Origin: Clostridia bacterium
GTDB lineage: Bacteria > Bacillota_A > Clostridia > Christensenellales > Aristaeellaceae
NCBI GenBank assembly: GCA_017530275.1
Contig: JAFXMP010000324.1
Coordinates: 1-10,112 of the forward strand
Direction of reading: 5' to 3'
Length of the DNA stretch: 10,112 bases
This document shows positions 1-5,540 of this stretch, piece after piece. The position numbers and the translations under genes are program-made. Each line of letters opens with the position of its first letter. The first letter of the stretch is position 1. The notes under the pieces are model-generated. The model ran no database searches, was not told the origin of the DNA, and was given only the letters and a program-made list of their open reading frames with translations.

Positions 1-1593
1 GCCATCAATATGTACGGTCATATCGTCTTTGATCTTTACCAGCTGCCGCCGCTTGCTCAATGTGTCCATTTTGATAGCGCTGTCTATCATGTGTATTTTC
101 ATCAGGCCGTTTTGGTTGGCGCTTTGCAGCCGTTTGTCCCGTATCATGCCCTCCACGTCCACAATAACGCCCGTTAGGTTCGGTCCCTGCTTAACCGCTT
201 CCATTTCAAGCCCAGCCGCTTCCAGGTTTTGCACAAGATACGCCGCCGTGTACGTGTCGTAACCATTTTTTAACGGGATAATTTCGTATTCCCTTTCCAA
301 ACTTTCAAACCACTTTTCGCAATCGTGATAATCAATTTGGTTCTCCCCGCTTTCCGTCAAATATCCCTGCTCTATATATTTCCTGTAGGGGATCTGGTCG
401 CGCTCCTCCGCTTTGTCTACCACGTTCCGCGGCATGTAAAACTGGGCGAAAAAATAAACGGTTCCGCCGCGTTCAATCAGCGCCACCGTCGCGGTCAAGT
501 CGGTTGTGATACTAAGGTCAATTCCGGTCAATGCGTAGCAATGGCGGAAATCCTCCAGCGTGAAAGCGTTCTCCCCGAAACAGCCGTTTACTTCCGCCGC
601 CGTCAACCAGCTCACCGTCGGGTTTTGTTTCAGGTTGGCGTACTTTGTAAGAAACTCTGTTTTCTTGCTGAGACTGCCCTCCGCTATGTCGATTTCGCTT
701 TTTATAAATTCTTCCGAAACGGAAACGCCCAGACCCGGCAAGCTCTTTCTCAGTTCGTCGATGTCGTTCCACTTTTCCACATCGTCGATCATGTAGAAAA
801 TGGGTAAAATATGCTGCTCCCTGCTGTTCCCGCTTAGAAAGGCCGTCCCGCGCGCAAACAGTTCATCATAAATTCCTTCGCTGATATACCCGCCGGAGCT
901 GATCGCCATTCCCAGCGGCTCCTCGCGCGCACCCGTGCCGCTCATCATGACTTCCCAAACGCCCAGGCCCTTCTTTGCCGCCCAGCTGCTCGCCTCATCG
1001 CCCAGGAATGCCATGGGGTTTAATCCGTCCAGCGTCTTGTCGCTGAAAGGTAAGCGCTTAATCAAGGTGTTTGTTTCGTCAATGATAAGCCCGCGTTTTG
1101 TGCTCTTGATCCGCTTCCCCAAAATCGGCTCATGGCGAAAATTGAACTCAAACGCGCTGTAACTCAGGTCGGCCTGATCTACCTTGGTCGCCAAAAAATA
1201 AATCTCGCTTCCAAATTCGCCAGCGGCAAAAGCAATGTATTCCATGATCCCGGCGGCTATCAGGCTTTTCCCCATTTTCCGCCCGATGTACCAGGCCACC
1301 TCTCGGAACTGCCGCCGCCCCATGGCGTCTACCACGCCGAATATCAGGAAGATGGATGCTCGCTGCCACAATTCAAGTTTAATGCGGCCCGGTGCCAGCT
1401 TTCCCTTGAAGTGATGGCAAAACCGTTCGATAAAAGCGATGGCGTTATTGCCCTTCCGTTCGTCAAAAAACCAGCGCTTGTCCGTGATCCCTTCCAGAAT
1501 CACGTCATAAAGCAGCCTGATCCATTTTCCGGCGTTGATCTCCCCGGCATTGATCGCTTTCCAGTATTGCACGACCGCGTTTTCATCCGCCAC
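1..1593 (-). CDS. terL: Phage terminase large subunit (TerL), 3' end beyond window
   Basis: Motor and nuclease subunit that packages phage DNA into the prohead. The frame reads 531 codons from a GTG start at 1593 to the window edge with no stop. A TGA lies in frame two codons upstream, so GTG is the first usable start; a GGCGGGAAG stretch serves as a weak SD. The N-terminal ATPase shows a Walker A-like GRKMGKS (residues 104-110) and a hydrophobic Walker B with acidic pair, MAFLGDE (194-200). The C-terminal RNase H-like nuclease shows GIDLSITTDLTA (357-368), whose first Asp is the expected metal ligand. The last visible residues, KIKDDMTVHIDG, resemble the end of the nuclease domain, so probably only a few tens of residues are missing. 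It follows the small terminase by 25 bases. The Walker A lacks the classical GxxxxGKT form, as is common in TerL proteins. Confidence 0.94.
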   Translation of the reverse strand, partial: MADENAVVQYWKAINAGEINAGKWIRLLYDVILEGITDKRWFFDERKGNNAIAFIERFCHHFKGKLAPGRIKLELWQRASIFLIFGVVDAMGRRQFREVAWYIGRKMGKSLIAAGIMEYIAFAAGEFGSEIYFLATKVDQADLSYSAFEFNFRHEPILGKRIKSTKRGLIIDETNTLIKRLPFSDKTLDGLNPMAFLGDEASSWAAKKGLGVWEVMMSGTGAREEPLGMAISSGGYISEGIYDELFARGTAFLSGNSREQHILPIFYMIDDVEKWNDIDELRKSLPGLGVSVSEEFIKSEIDIAEGSLSKKTEFLTKYANLKQNPTVSWLTAAEVNGCFGENAFTLEDFRHCYALTGIDLSITTDLTATVALIERGGTVYFFAQFYMPRNVVDKAEERDQIPYRKYIEQGYLTESGENQIDYHDCEKWFESLEREYEIIPLKNGYDTYTAAYLVQNLEAAGLEMEAVKQGPNLTGVIVDVEGMIRDKRLQSANQNGLMKIHMIDSAIKMDTLSKRRQLVKIKDDMTVHIDG

Positions 1594-1618
1594 GTTTCAC
1601 ACTTCCCGCCGCCTCTCT

Positions 1619-1960
1619 TTATGAGTTTAGCCGGAATTGCGTAAGCTCATCTTCCTCCATCTTTTCCGGCGCTTCGCCCCTGGTTTCTATGATGGTCGCC
1701 ATAATCGAAAGCGTCCTGTTCGCGCAGTCAACATGTTTTGGTATTTCAGAAATCAGCGGATGCGCCGTTAGATTTTCCCGGCCCTTCACATATACTTTAT
1801 TTACTGTCAGGCCGTCCGCTTTCAACTGCGCCCGCAGTTGCGCAATCAGTTTTACTTCTTCGACAAACGTTTTTGCAGCTACGATAAAATCCTCATCCTG
1901 GGCCACTTTGTATTTTTCGCCCAGCGCCATCAGCTTTTTGATCGTTGTCACCGCTGCCAT
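1619..1960 (-). CDS. terS: Phage terminase small subunit, P27 family
   Basis: Small terminase (113 aa) that recognises phage DNA and recruits TerL for packaging. The central signature typical of the P27 family is visible: an Asn-containing stretch (ENLTAHPLISE, residues 62-72) followed by a helix with a conserved Asn (CANRTLSIM, 79-87). The N-terminal half is helical and rich in Lys/Glu/Gln. Length fits the family. The ATG is preceded by GGGAGAGG at good spacing. It sits directly upstream of terL, as expected. Recognition rests on the HPLI motif and context; TerS proteins diverge strongly, so the specific family name is a little less sure than the function. Confidence 0.88.
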   Translation of the reverse strand: MAAVTTIKKLMALGEKYKVAQDEDFIVAAKTFVEEVKLIAQLRAQLKADGLTVNKVYVKGRENLTAHPLISEIPKHVDCANRTLSIMATIIETRGEAPEKMEEDELTQFRLNS

Positions 1961-1981
1961 GTTTTACCTCTCCCATCTATG

Positions 1982-2004
1982 AAAAAGCCGGATCAACTCC
2001 GGCT
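1982..2004 (-). terminator. Rho-independent terminator-like hairpin upstream of terS
   Basis: Read on the minus strand, AGCCGGA-GTTGA-TCCGGCT forms a perfect 7-bp stem with a 5-base loop, followed at once by TTTTTC. This is the form of an intrinsic terminator pointing toward terS. It lies about 22 bases before the terS start. It would separate the HNH transcript from the terminase genes, or act as an attenuator that late antitermination must overcome. The stop codon of a small upstream reading frame lies in its loop. Confidence 0.6.
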
Positions 2005-2106
2005 AACTATGAATAAATATGCGTCTGTAAACTCCCGCGCCATGCCCGGCCAGGATTCCAAAAACTCCGCGCCCGCGCCCGCGAGAGCTTTTTTTACCTG
2101 CCCCAT
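1993..2106 (-). CDS. Possible 37-aa leader-like ORF between HNH gene and terS
   Basis: An ATG at 2106 opens a 37-residue frame beginning MGQVKKALAGAGAEFLESWP. The composition looks protein-like (amphipathic helix, then an aromatic segment ending YLFIVSRS), but I recognise no family. The TGA stop falls in the loop of the terminator hairpin at 1982-2004, an arrangement where translation could influence folding. There is no clear SD (only a distant GGGGG). The frame is open further upstream into the HNH gene, which weakens the case. It may be chance reading through a GC-rich cos-like region. Confidence 0.25.
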   Translation of the reverse strand: MGQVKKALAGAGAEFLESWPGMAREFTDAYLFIVSRS

Positions 2107-2112
2107 TGAGCT

Positions 2113-2147
2113 GACGCCCCCGCGCGGCGTTTCCGACCCCTGGGGGA
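2113..2147. other. GC-rich dyads in HNH-terS intergenic region; possible cos region
   Basis: Two short inverted repeats stand side by side: ACGCC...GGCGT (5-bp stem, 7-base loop) and CCCC-T-GGGG. The 190-base gap between an HNH gene and terS is where cohesive-end phages of this type often carry cos. HNH proteins next to terminases are known to assist cos cleavage (HK97 gp74 and relatives). The cos assignment is an inference from position and symmetry only. Confidence 0.25.
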
Positions 2148-2150
2148 CTA

Positions 2151-2504
2151 TCAAACGCTCACGTTTCCGTTTTCGTCCACGCTCCAGCGCCGTTTTCCGG
2201 TTTCTTCCCTGCGCTGCCGATGATGTTCCTTTCTGTGACACTCCCCGCAAAGCGCTTCCAGGTTGTCCCAGTTCATTGTCACATCCGGGTCATTGATATT
2301 AAGCGGCGACAATTTGATTTTGTGGTGCACTTCCTGGGCCGTGTTGATCTCCCAGTTTTTCAAGCAGCATTCACACAGCGGATGCGCCCGCCTGTACGCC
2401 CTTGCGCACGCAATCCACGTGCCCGACGCATAGAACGCCGCCACGGTTTCGCGCCATTGCTGCCGCTTGCTTTCGCCACCACCACCCACGCAATAGCGCC
2501 CCAC
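2151..2504 (-). CDS. HNH endonuclease, terminase-associated
   Basis: Small phage HNH nuclease (117 aa from GTG at 2504). The N-terminal part has the typical lead-in W-x-F-Y-x-S-x-x-W (residues 19-30 region). The metal and structural cysteines follow: C44 and C47 (LCECCLK), then C86 and C89 (LCGECH). The catalytic core is the His pair at 60-61 (EVHHKIKLSP), NWDNLEAL with N81, and H90 plus H94. The DPDVTMNWDNLEALC block matches phage HNH proteins beside terminases closely. Such proteins nick DNA and, in cos phages, stimulate terminase cleavage and packaging. An in-frame TGA at 2553-2555 limits the 5' end. No ATG exists in between and no strong SD is seen, so the exact start (GTG 2504 or GTG 2489) is uncertain. 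Confidence 0.88.
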   Translation of the reverse strand: MGRYCVGGGGESKRQQWRETVAAFYASGTWIACARAYRRAHPLCECCLKNWEINTAQEVHHKIKLSPLNINDPDVTMNWDNLEALCGECHRKEHHRQRREETGKRRWSVDENGNVSV

Positions 2505-2595
2505 TTTCCGAAACAGAATAGTGGAGCAGCCCGCGTCCAGCTGCCCCGCCGTTCATAGGAGGATAACGTATCATGGCCTTCCATCGACCAAATAC

Positions 2596-2604
2596 ATTGT
2601 ATCA
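2596..2604 (-). promoter_or_regulatory. Possible extended -10 promoter before HNH/terminase genes
   Basis: The minus strand reads TGATACAAT, an extended -10 box (TG-n-TACAAT), just after the stop of the sigma-like regulator and about 90 bases before the HNH start. No good -35 is visible, as is usual for extended -10 promoters or for promoters relying on an activator. The placement suits a late promoter served by the upstream regulator, which is an inference. Confidence 0.3.
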
Positions 2605-2609
2605 CAGAT

Positions 2610-2765
2610 TTAGCGGACACGACCGGACATCTTTTCTTTCGCCTTTTGCCGTTGCAGCACAAGGCTTTCGGCGCGTTTCAGGATACGGCGCACCTGCCTT
2701 TCTGAGTACCCCATTGTATCCCCAATTTCTATTATCCCCATCGCTTTCATGTACCGCATATCCAT
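2610..2765 (-). CDS. C-terminal helix-turn-helix part of frameshifted DUF1492-like regulator
   Basis: This frame carries a sigma-70 region-4-like helix-turn-helix: RYMKAMGIIEIGDTMGYSERQVRRILKRA. It fits the pattern LRY-x-x-x-x-x-x-EIA-x-x-LGYSERQVYRIH that ends DUF1492/ArpU-like phage regulators. It is open upstream to about 2840, overlapping the reading frame of the N-terminal half, and ends with TAA at 2610. The coordinates use the first internal ATG (51 residues), but no SD precedes it. I think it is normally the tail of the gene starting at 3037 and is separated from it by a one-base shift near 2818-2821. Together the two parts give about 143 residues, the usual family length. Confidence 0.6.
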   Translation of the reverse strand: MDMRYMKAMGIIEIGDTMGYSERQVRRILKRAESLVLQRQKAKEKMSGRVR

Positions 2766-2809
2766 CGCGCTTCTTTGTGTTCCGTCGCCCAGCTTGTCAA
2801 CGTATGGTT

Positions 2810-3037
2810 TCAGCGCGCCCCTTCCGCGTCCAGCTCCCCCTGCACGATCGCCAGCTGATCCTTGAGCATGATAAGGCGCACGTTATCTTCTTCCCTCTGC
2901 TGCCCGTTCCCGGTCGCCCTCGGCCCGTCGGTATAGGTCGGCGTAATGCGCGTGCACTTCGCTATCTGCCTTTTCACGGCCCAGCGCAGCCTTTCTTCCT
3001 GCCGCGCTAAATCCCTGATCCTCGCAAAGTTTGTCAT
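2810..3037 (-). CDS. N-terminal part of DUF1492-like phage sigma/ArpU-type regulator (frameshifted)
   Basis: Probable late-gene transcription regulator. This part (75 aa from ATG 3037) is a charged helical domain with the family's central Pro/Gly linker (TDGPRATGNG) followed by a second coiled-coil helix, LIMLKDQLAIVQGELDAEG. The start overlaps the stop of the Rep gene (ATGA), with GGAGG placed correctly, so translation is coupled. The frame stops at TGA 2810-2812, immediately after GAAGGGGCGCGC. Adding one G to the run at 2818-2821 joins this to the helix-turn-helix frame (2610-2765) as ...DAEGGALKPYVDKLGDG.... The gene lies just before HNH-terS-terL, the usual site for a late switch. Whether the break is a real mutation, programmed slippage or a read error cannot be told here. 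Confidence 0.65.
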   Translation of the reverse strand: MTNFARIRDLARQEERLRWAVKRQIAKCTRITPTYTDGPRATGNGQQREEDNVRLIMLKDQLAIVQGELDAEGAR

Positions 3038-3906
3038 TTCTTCGCGTCCTCCCATTTGCGCATCACGCAGCGGATGTAAACCCCGTCCACCACATCGCTC
3101 CAATAAACCGACCCTTTCACGAACACATACCCCGGATACGCCTTTTCCATGATGCCTTTCGCCTCGTTCTCAAAGTCCTTTGCCAGGGTCTTTACTTTCC
3201 GGTTGCTCATCTTGGTGTCGTTCGTCCGGCTTTTCGGCTGTTTCAGGTTCCGGCTTGCAAACGGTTTTCTGCATCGCGCCCCGCTTTCGCCTTTCTGCTG
3301 CTTCACGATGTACCGCGCCACCGCTTCCAGCCCTTCCGCGCCCATTTGCAGCTTGTCCGCGTTGGCGTATCCTTTGCCCCATAGCGTTTCCAGCTCTGCC
3401 CGGTCAATGCCCCCGCTGATAAGCAAATGCACGTGAAGTCGCGTTTTCCCTTCCTCGTCGCCCTCGATCGCGCCCAGGTACTTTAATTCCGCCAGCCCCC
3501 GCTTCACCCGCAGCCGCTTCACCTTCGCAAGAAAATTCCGCACGTCCTTTTTTGCCCGCTCATAATCCGGCGCGGCCTGGTAGGTCAGCGTCAAGTGATA
3601 ATCCGCCTCTGTAAAGTTCCCTTCCGCCAGCAGCACAAAATGCCTGTTCCTCCGCTCTGCGTTCAATTTCTGCTGCTTGATCGGCGTCATGTTCTTTTTT
3701 GCTTCCCGCAGCCGTCCCCTTTCTTCCCTTCCGAAAATGGGGTACACTTCCGCCTCCAGCCGTGGCCCCGCTTTCGTGGTTTTCGTCCTGTACCCCATCT
3801 GGCCCACCCGGATGCTGGATGGAAGCGCCCGCCAGTATTCGCCCAGCAGGTCGTCCGCTTGCTCGTTGTATACCTGCTCAAACAGTCCTTCGTATTCCCA
3901 AGCCAT
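3034..3906 (-). CDS. HUH-type rolling-circle replication initiator (phage Rep)
   Basis: Replication initiator/relaxase-like endonuclease (290 aa). The three HUH-superfamily motifs appear in order: motif I as DYHLTLTY (residues 102-109), motif II as RLHVHLLI with the metal-binding H158 and H160, and motif III as ARYIVKQQ with the candidate nicking Tyr199 and Lys202. Between II and III is the familiar block IDRAELETLWGKGYANADKL. Such proteins nick one strand at an origin hairpin and stay bound through a 5'-phosphotyrosine. The ATG at 3906 has GGGGAGG 11 bases upstream. The C-terminal ~80 residues are basic, then end in a beta-rich tail. The gene is preceded by a 340-base non-coding stretch with a strong inverted repeat (3953-3974), a candidate target. 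No SF1/SF3 helicase domain is present, so host helicase would be needed. A single catalytic Tyr suggests plasmid/Rep-type rather than two-Tyr phiX174 type. Confidence 0.83.
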   Translation of the reverse strand: MAWEYEGLFEQVYNEQADDLLGEYWRALPSSIRVGQMGYRTKTTKAGPRLEAEVYPIFGREERGRLREAKKNMTPIKQQKLNAERRNRHFVLLAEGNFTEADYHLTLTYQAAPDYERAKKDVRNFLAKVKRLRVKRGLAELKYLGAIEGDEEGKTRLHVHLLISGGIDRAELETLWGKGYANADKLQMGAEGLEAVARYIVKQQKGESGARCRKPFASRNLKQPKSRTNDTKMSNRKVKTLAKDFENEAKGIMEKAYPGYVFVKGSVYWSDVVDGVYIRCVMRKWEDAKK

Positions 3907-3952
3907 GCCGCCCGCTTCCTCCCCGCTTGCGTGATAAAGCCGCTATTGCCAT

Positions 3953-3974
3953 AGGAGGGCCTGCGGGCCCCCCT
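3953..3974. repeat. Inverted repeat upstream of rep; candidate double-strand origin
   Basis: AGGAGGGCC-TGCG-GGCCCCCCT forms a 9-bp stem with one A-C mismatch (a G-T wobble on the minus strand) and a 4-base loop. It lies 47 bases upstream of the rep start. HUH Rep proteins commonly bind and nick at hairpins next to their own gene. No known nick sequence is recognisable in the loop, so the origin role is an inference; it could equally control rep expression. Confidence 0.45.
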
Positions 3975-4120
3975 AATGGCGTCACCCCCCTGGGTTTGCT
4001 CCGGCGTGCCCTGCCCGCCCCGTGTGCGTTATTTTAATACTCCATACAAGCCCGCAGCGCGGGAGCCTGTCCCCGCCGTCTGAAAACTTTTTTCAAGGCC
4101 ATATAATAGGAAGAAATATT

Positions 4121-4216
4121 GCCGACCCCCGGAGTCGAACCGGAAACCCGCTGTTGGCACATCCACGCCCATGAGAATATCCTTTCATGTTTGTGTACAG
4201 GCGCGCCCACGTCGGC
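4121..4216 (-). other. tRNA-like relic or attachment-type tRNA end
   Basis: The minus strand starts GCCGACG and ends GGTCGGC, giving an acceptor-like stem with 6 of 7 pairs. The 3' part has a canonical T arm: TCCGG, loop TTCGACT, CCGGG, directly abutting the acceptor. U8 is also present. The middle 60 bases do not fold as a D arm plus 7-base anticodon loop: there is a CATGA...TCATG stem with a 10-base loop, and no D-loop GG. Total span is 96 bases, and the following AATA is not CCA. It may be a decayed class II tRNA, a phage tRNA mimic, or the tRNA 3' end carried by an attachment site. It is unlikely to be a working tRNA. Confidence 0.4.
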
Positions 4217-4222
4217 ATAAAT

Positions 4223-4249
4223 GCCCGCTGTTCCCAGCGGGCCGTTTTT
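4223..4249. terminator. Terminator hairpin after the XRE gene, possibly bidirectional
   Basis: GCCCGCTG-TTCC-CAGCGGGC is a perfect 8-bp stem; on the minus strand the loop is the GNRA tetraloop GGAA. It begins 5 bases after the XRE stop on that strand, where ATTTAT follows (a weak U tract). On the plus strand it is followed by CGTTTTTA, a better U tract. It therefore probably ends the early operon on the minus strand and could also stop plus-strand transcription. Confidence 0.6.
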
Positions 4250-4457
4250 ATGGTTGCTTCCTTCTTAACCTGATTTCGATGCCCAGCCCCTCCAGCAGCT
4301 TGATCGCCGTTCCCAGGGTGATGCTTTTCGTCTGCCCGCTTACAAAATTACAAAGTGTCGTCCTTGCTACCCCGCTCCGCCACTCTAATTCCTCATAGGA
4401 AAGGCCCTGCCGTTCTTTTTCTTTCCGCGCCACCCGGCGTATATCTTCATCCGTCAT
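4248..4457 (-). CDS. XRE/Cro-CI family helix-turn-helix regulator
   Basis: Small DNA-binding regulator (69 aa), consisting of little more than one five-helix XRE domain. The HTH runs from LSYEELEWRSGVARTTLCNF (about residues 19-38) into a further helix, LGTAIKLLEGLGIEIRL (48-64), the usual end of the fold. It is the last gene of the early operon, 3 bases after the previous stop, with an SD (GGAGG) inside the last codons of that gene. A terminator hairpin follows. The isolated HTH without a dimerisation or peptidase domain suggests a Cro-like or accessory regulator rather than a full CI repressor. Its operator cannot be picked out. Confidence 0.85.
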   Translation of the reverse strand: MTDEDIRRVARKEKERQGLSYEELEWRSGVARTTLCNFVSGQTKSITLGTAIKLLEGLGIEIRLRRKQP

Positions 4458-4460
4458 TGC

Positions 4461-4652
4461 CTACGCCTCCAGCCACACAATCAGGAAATTGTATCCCGGC
4501 AACACCCGCCGCACGATCCTGTTTCCGTACATCTCCACGCTTTCCCGGATTTCCGCCCGGTTCATGCAGTTCCTTCTATCCCAGTGGTTGGCATATACGC
4601 GCACCCATGCTATATCCTGCATGAATGGAGGCAACAAGTCAGCGTATCTCAT
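4461..4652 (-). CDS. Small hypothetical phage protein (63 aa)
   Basis: Unrecognised protein starting MRYADLLPPF. It contains the segment IAWVRVYANHWDRRNCM, then a charged helix and a hydrophobic C-terminus (LPGYNFLIVWLEA), probably a beta strand and not a membrane span. The ATG at 4652 overlaps the stop of the upstream gene (ATGA), indicating translational coupling; a longer frame exists, but its earlier ATG lies well inside the upstream gene. The final codons supply the GGAGG SD for the XRE gene. Function unknown. Confidence 0.65.
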   Translation of the reverse strand: MRYADLLPPFMQDIAWVRVYANHWDRRNCMNRAEIRESVEMYGNRIVRRVLPGYNFLIVWLEA

Positions 4653-4885
4653 GCGGGAAACACCTGCTTTTCCGGCGCTCCGCCTTTCAGCTGCCACACC
4701 CGCGCTTTCCATTTTGTGGCAAACGCTACCGCTTGCGCCTTGTTGAACCGCAGCGCCGCTTTCCCGTCCGCCGCGTAAGTACAGGTCTGCTCTCCGCCCT
4801 TTTCCCCGCCCTCGTTCTCAATCCGAACCAGCCAGCGGTTGTTGCACGTCCCGTGCTCGATGATGAAGTTTTTGCCGTTCGCCAT
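4649..4885 (-). CDS. Small hypothetical phage protein (78 aa)
   Basis: Unrecognised soluble protein starting MANGKNFIIEHGTCNNRW. The sequence alternates strands and turns (FIIEHG, RWLVRIEN, QTCTYAAD) and ends with a helix, KAQAVAFATKWKA, then WQLKGG. It starts 3 bases after the DUF1064 gene, using the SD GGAGG embedded in that gene's terminal codons, and overlaps the next gene by 4 bases. The layout suggests constant expression with its neighbours. No function can be assigned. Confidence 0.65.
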   Translation of the reverse strand: MANGKNFIIEHGTCNNRWLVRIENEGGEKGGEQTCTYAADGKAALRFNKAQAVAFATKWKARVWQLKGGAPEKQVFPA

Positions 4886-4888
4886 GTG

Positions 4889-5347
4889 CTACGCCTCCAC
4901 AATGTCCAGCCCGCAGCACGCCCGCATTTGCTTCTTTTTGTTGATGTACACCCGGTTTTTCTTCGTCGCTTCGCTTTTCGCGTCGTATACCGTGATTTTG
5001 TCATCCATGCCCACGGTCACAAAATCCGCGAAGTACCGGATGCCACCCGGCAGGTCAAAGCCCACCTGCCGCAATACTGTTTTCAGTTCTCCGGCTTGCT
5101 GTCGCATTTTCAATTCCCGGTAAATGTCCGCTTCATGGATGCTGTCAAATTTCCAACCGTCCACCTCCACCCGCTGGTTCCCATATTTTCCCCGCTTGCG
5201 CGGTTTCGCTTCTAAGCCTTCCCCTTGAGTGGAAGGTGCCGCGCCATGCGCGGCGGATGAGGTGATGCTCCTCAGCTTTTCCGCCGCTTCCTGGGCGTTC
5301 CTGCGCTTCCATTCCCGGTATTCTTCATCCGTCCACCGCAGCCCCAT
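4889..5347 (-). CDS. DUF1064 family putative PD-(D/E)XK nuclease
   Basis: Phage nuclease-like protein (152 aa from ATG 5347, SD GGAGGGG). The DUF1064 core occupies about residues 60-152: KYGNQRVEVDGWKFDSIHEA (Glu of motif I), a helix with RELKMRQQAGELKTVLRQ, then YFADFV (catalytic-type Asp) and TVYDAKS (the E/D-x-K element), followed by a basic stretch ending KKKQMRACCGL. The family is related to Holliday-junction resolvase/VRR-type nucleases and usually sits among phage replication genes, as here. The N-terminal helical segment (WTDEEYREWKRRNAQEAAEK) is joined to the core by an unusual linker encoded by a palindromic repeat (5214-5264). It overlaps the preceding gene by 23 bases. Family call is good; nuclease activity is inferred. 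Confidence 0.85.
   Translation of the reverse strand: MGLRWTDEEYREWKRRNAQEAAEKLRSITSSAAHGAAPSTQGEGLEAKPRKRGKYGNQRVEVDGWKFDSIHEADIYRELKMRQQAGELKTVLRQVGFDLPGGIRYFADFVTVGMDDKITVYDAKSEATKKNRVYINKKKQMRACCGLDIVEA
5214..5264. repeat. Double-hairpin palindromic element inserted in frame in the DUF1064 gene
   Basis: Two adjacent inverted repeats: CCTTCCCC-TTGA-GTGGAAGG (8-bp stem, one mismatch) and GCCGCGC-CAT-GCGCGGC (perfect 7-bp stem). They are flanked by AAG at one end and GGATGAGGTG at the other. The layout AAGCCTTCCCCTTGAG...GGAAGGTG...GGATGAGGTG is the form of a dispersed intergenic palindromic repeat that I recall from gut Clostridia genomes. Its span, about 51 bases, is a multiple of three and is read through as TSSAAHGAAPSTQGEGL. 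Confidence 0.55.
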
Positions 5348-5537
5348 TTTTCCCCCTCCGTTCCCGCTCTTCTTTCCACGCCTGAAACTCCGCCATGTAT
5401 TCCGGGTTTTGCATACATTCCCGGATTTCCGCCAGCAGTTCCTGGGCCAACGGCTCATAGAAGGGCTTTTTCCTGCACATCACGGCCCGAACCGGGATTT
5501 TGTAGCCCTCTCCCTGAAAAATCGCTTCCGCGTTCAT
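5325..5537 (-). CDS. Small hypothetical phage protein (70 aa)
   Basis: Unrecognised small protein. It begins MNAEAIFQGEGYKIPVRAVM; a long charged helix follows (EPLAQELLAEIRECMQNPEY, then FQAWKEERERRGK). The N-terminal strand with GEGYKIPVRAV may form a beta hairpin. It starts 3 bases after the upstream gene (SD GGAGGG in that gene's final codons) and overlaps the DUF1064 start by 23 bases, with the DUF1064 SD lying inside its coding sequence. No function assigned. Confidence 0.65.
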   Translation of the reverse strand: MNAEAIFQGEGYKIPVRAVMCRKKPFYEPLAQELLAEIRECMQNPEYMAEFQAWKEERERRGKNGAAVDG

Positions 5538-5540
5538 GGT

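Larger units (their letters stand above)
3907..4247. other. Gene-free stretch upstream of rep, rich in inverted repeats and G-runs
   Basis: I find no convincing gene here. From right to left on the minus strand it holds a terminator-like hairpin (4223-4242), a tRNA-like segment (4121-4216), an AT-rich patch with TATAAT on the plus strand (about 4101-4106), a CCCGC-AGC-GCGGG hairpin (4051-4063), a purine-biased stretch with several G3-G6 runs, and the 9-bp dyad at 3953-3974. The concentration of dyads before a Rep gene suggests a replication origin or control region. Confidence 0.55.

Noticed and set aside
325..1644. Plus-strand frames of 160 and 170 aa
   Set aside because: Both are antisense to the large terminase, whose ATPase and nuclease motifs are clear.
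2371..2662. Minus-strand frames of 67 and 100 aa upstream of the HNH gene
   Set aside because: They overlap the HNH coding region in other frames and lack domain features or an SD.
2573..3010. 145-aa plus-strand frame preceded by GGAGGATAAC and ATG
   Set aside because: The SD looks good, but the protein is a low-complexity shadow opposite the sigma-like regulator, which has recognisable domains. The match is probably chance.
4121..4216. Functional tRNA gene
   Set aside because: The acceptor and T arm fit, but no D arm or 7-base anticodon loop with U33 can be formed.
4625..5215. 196-aa plus-strand frame
   Set aside because: It lies opposite the DUF1064 gene and its downstream neighbours, with no SD or recognisable domain.
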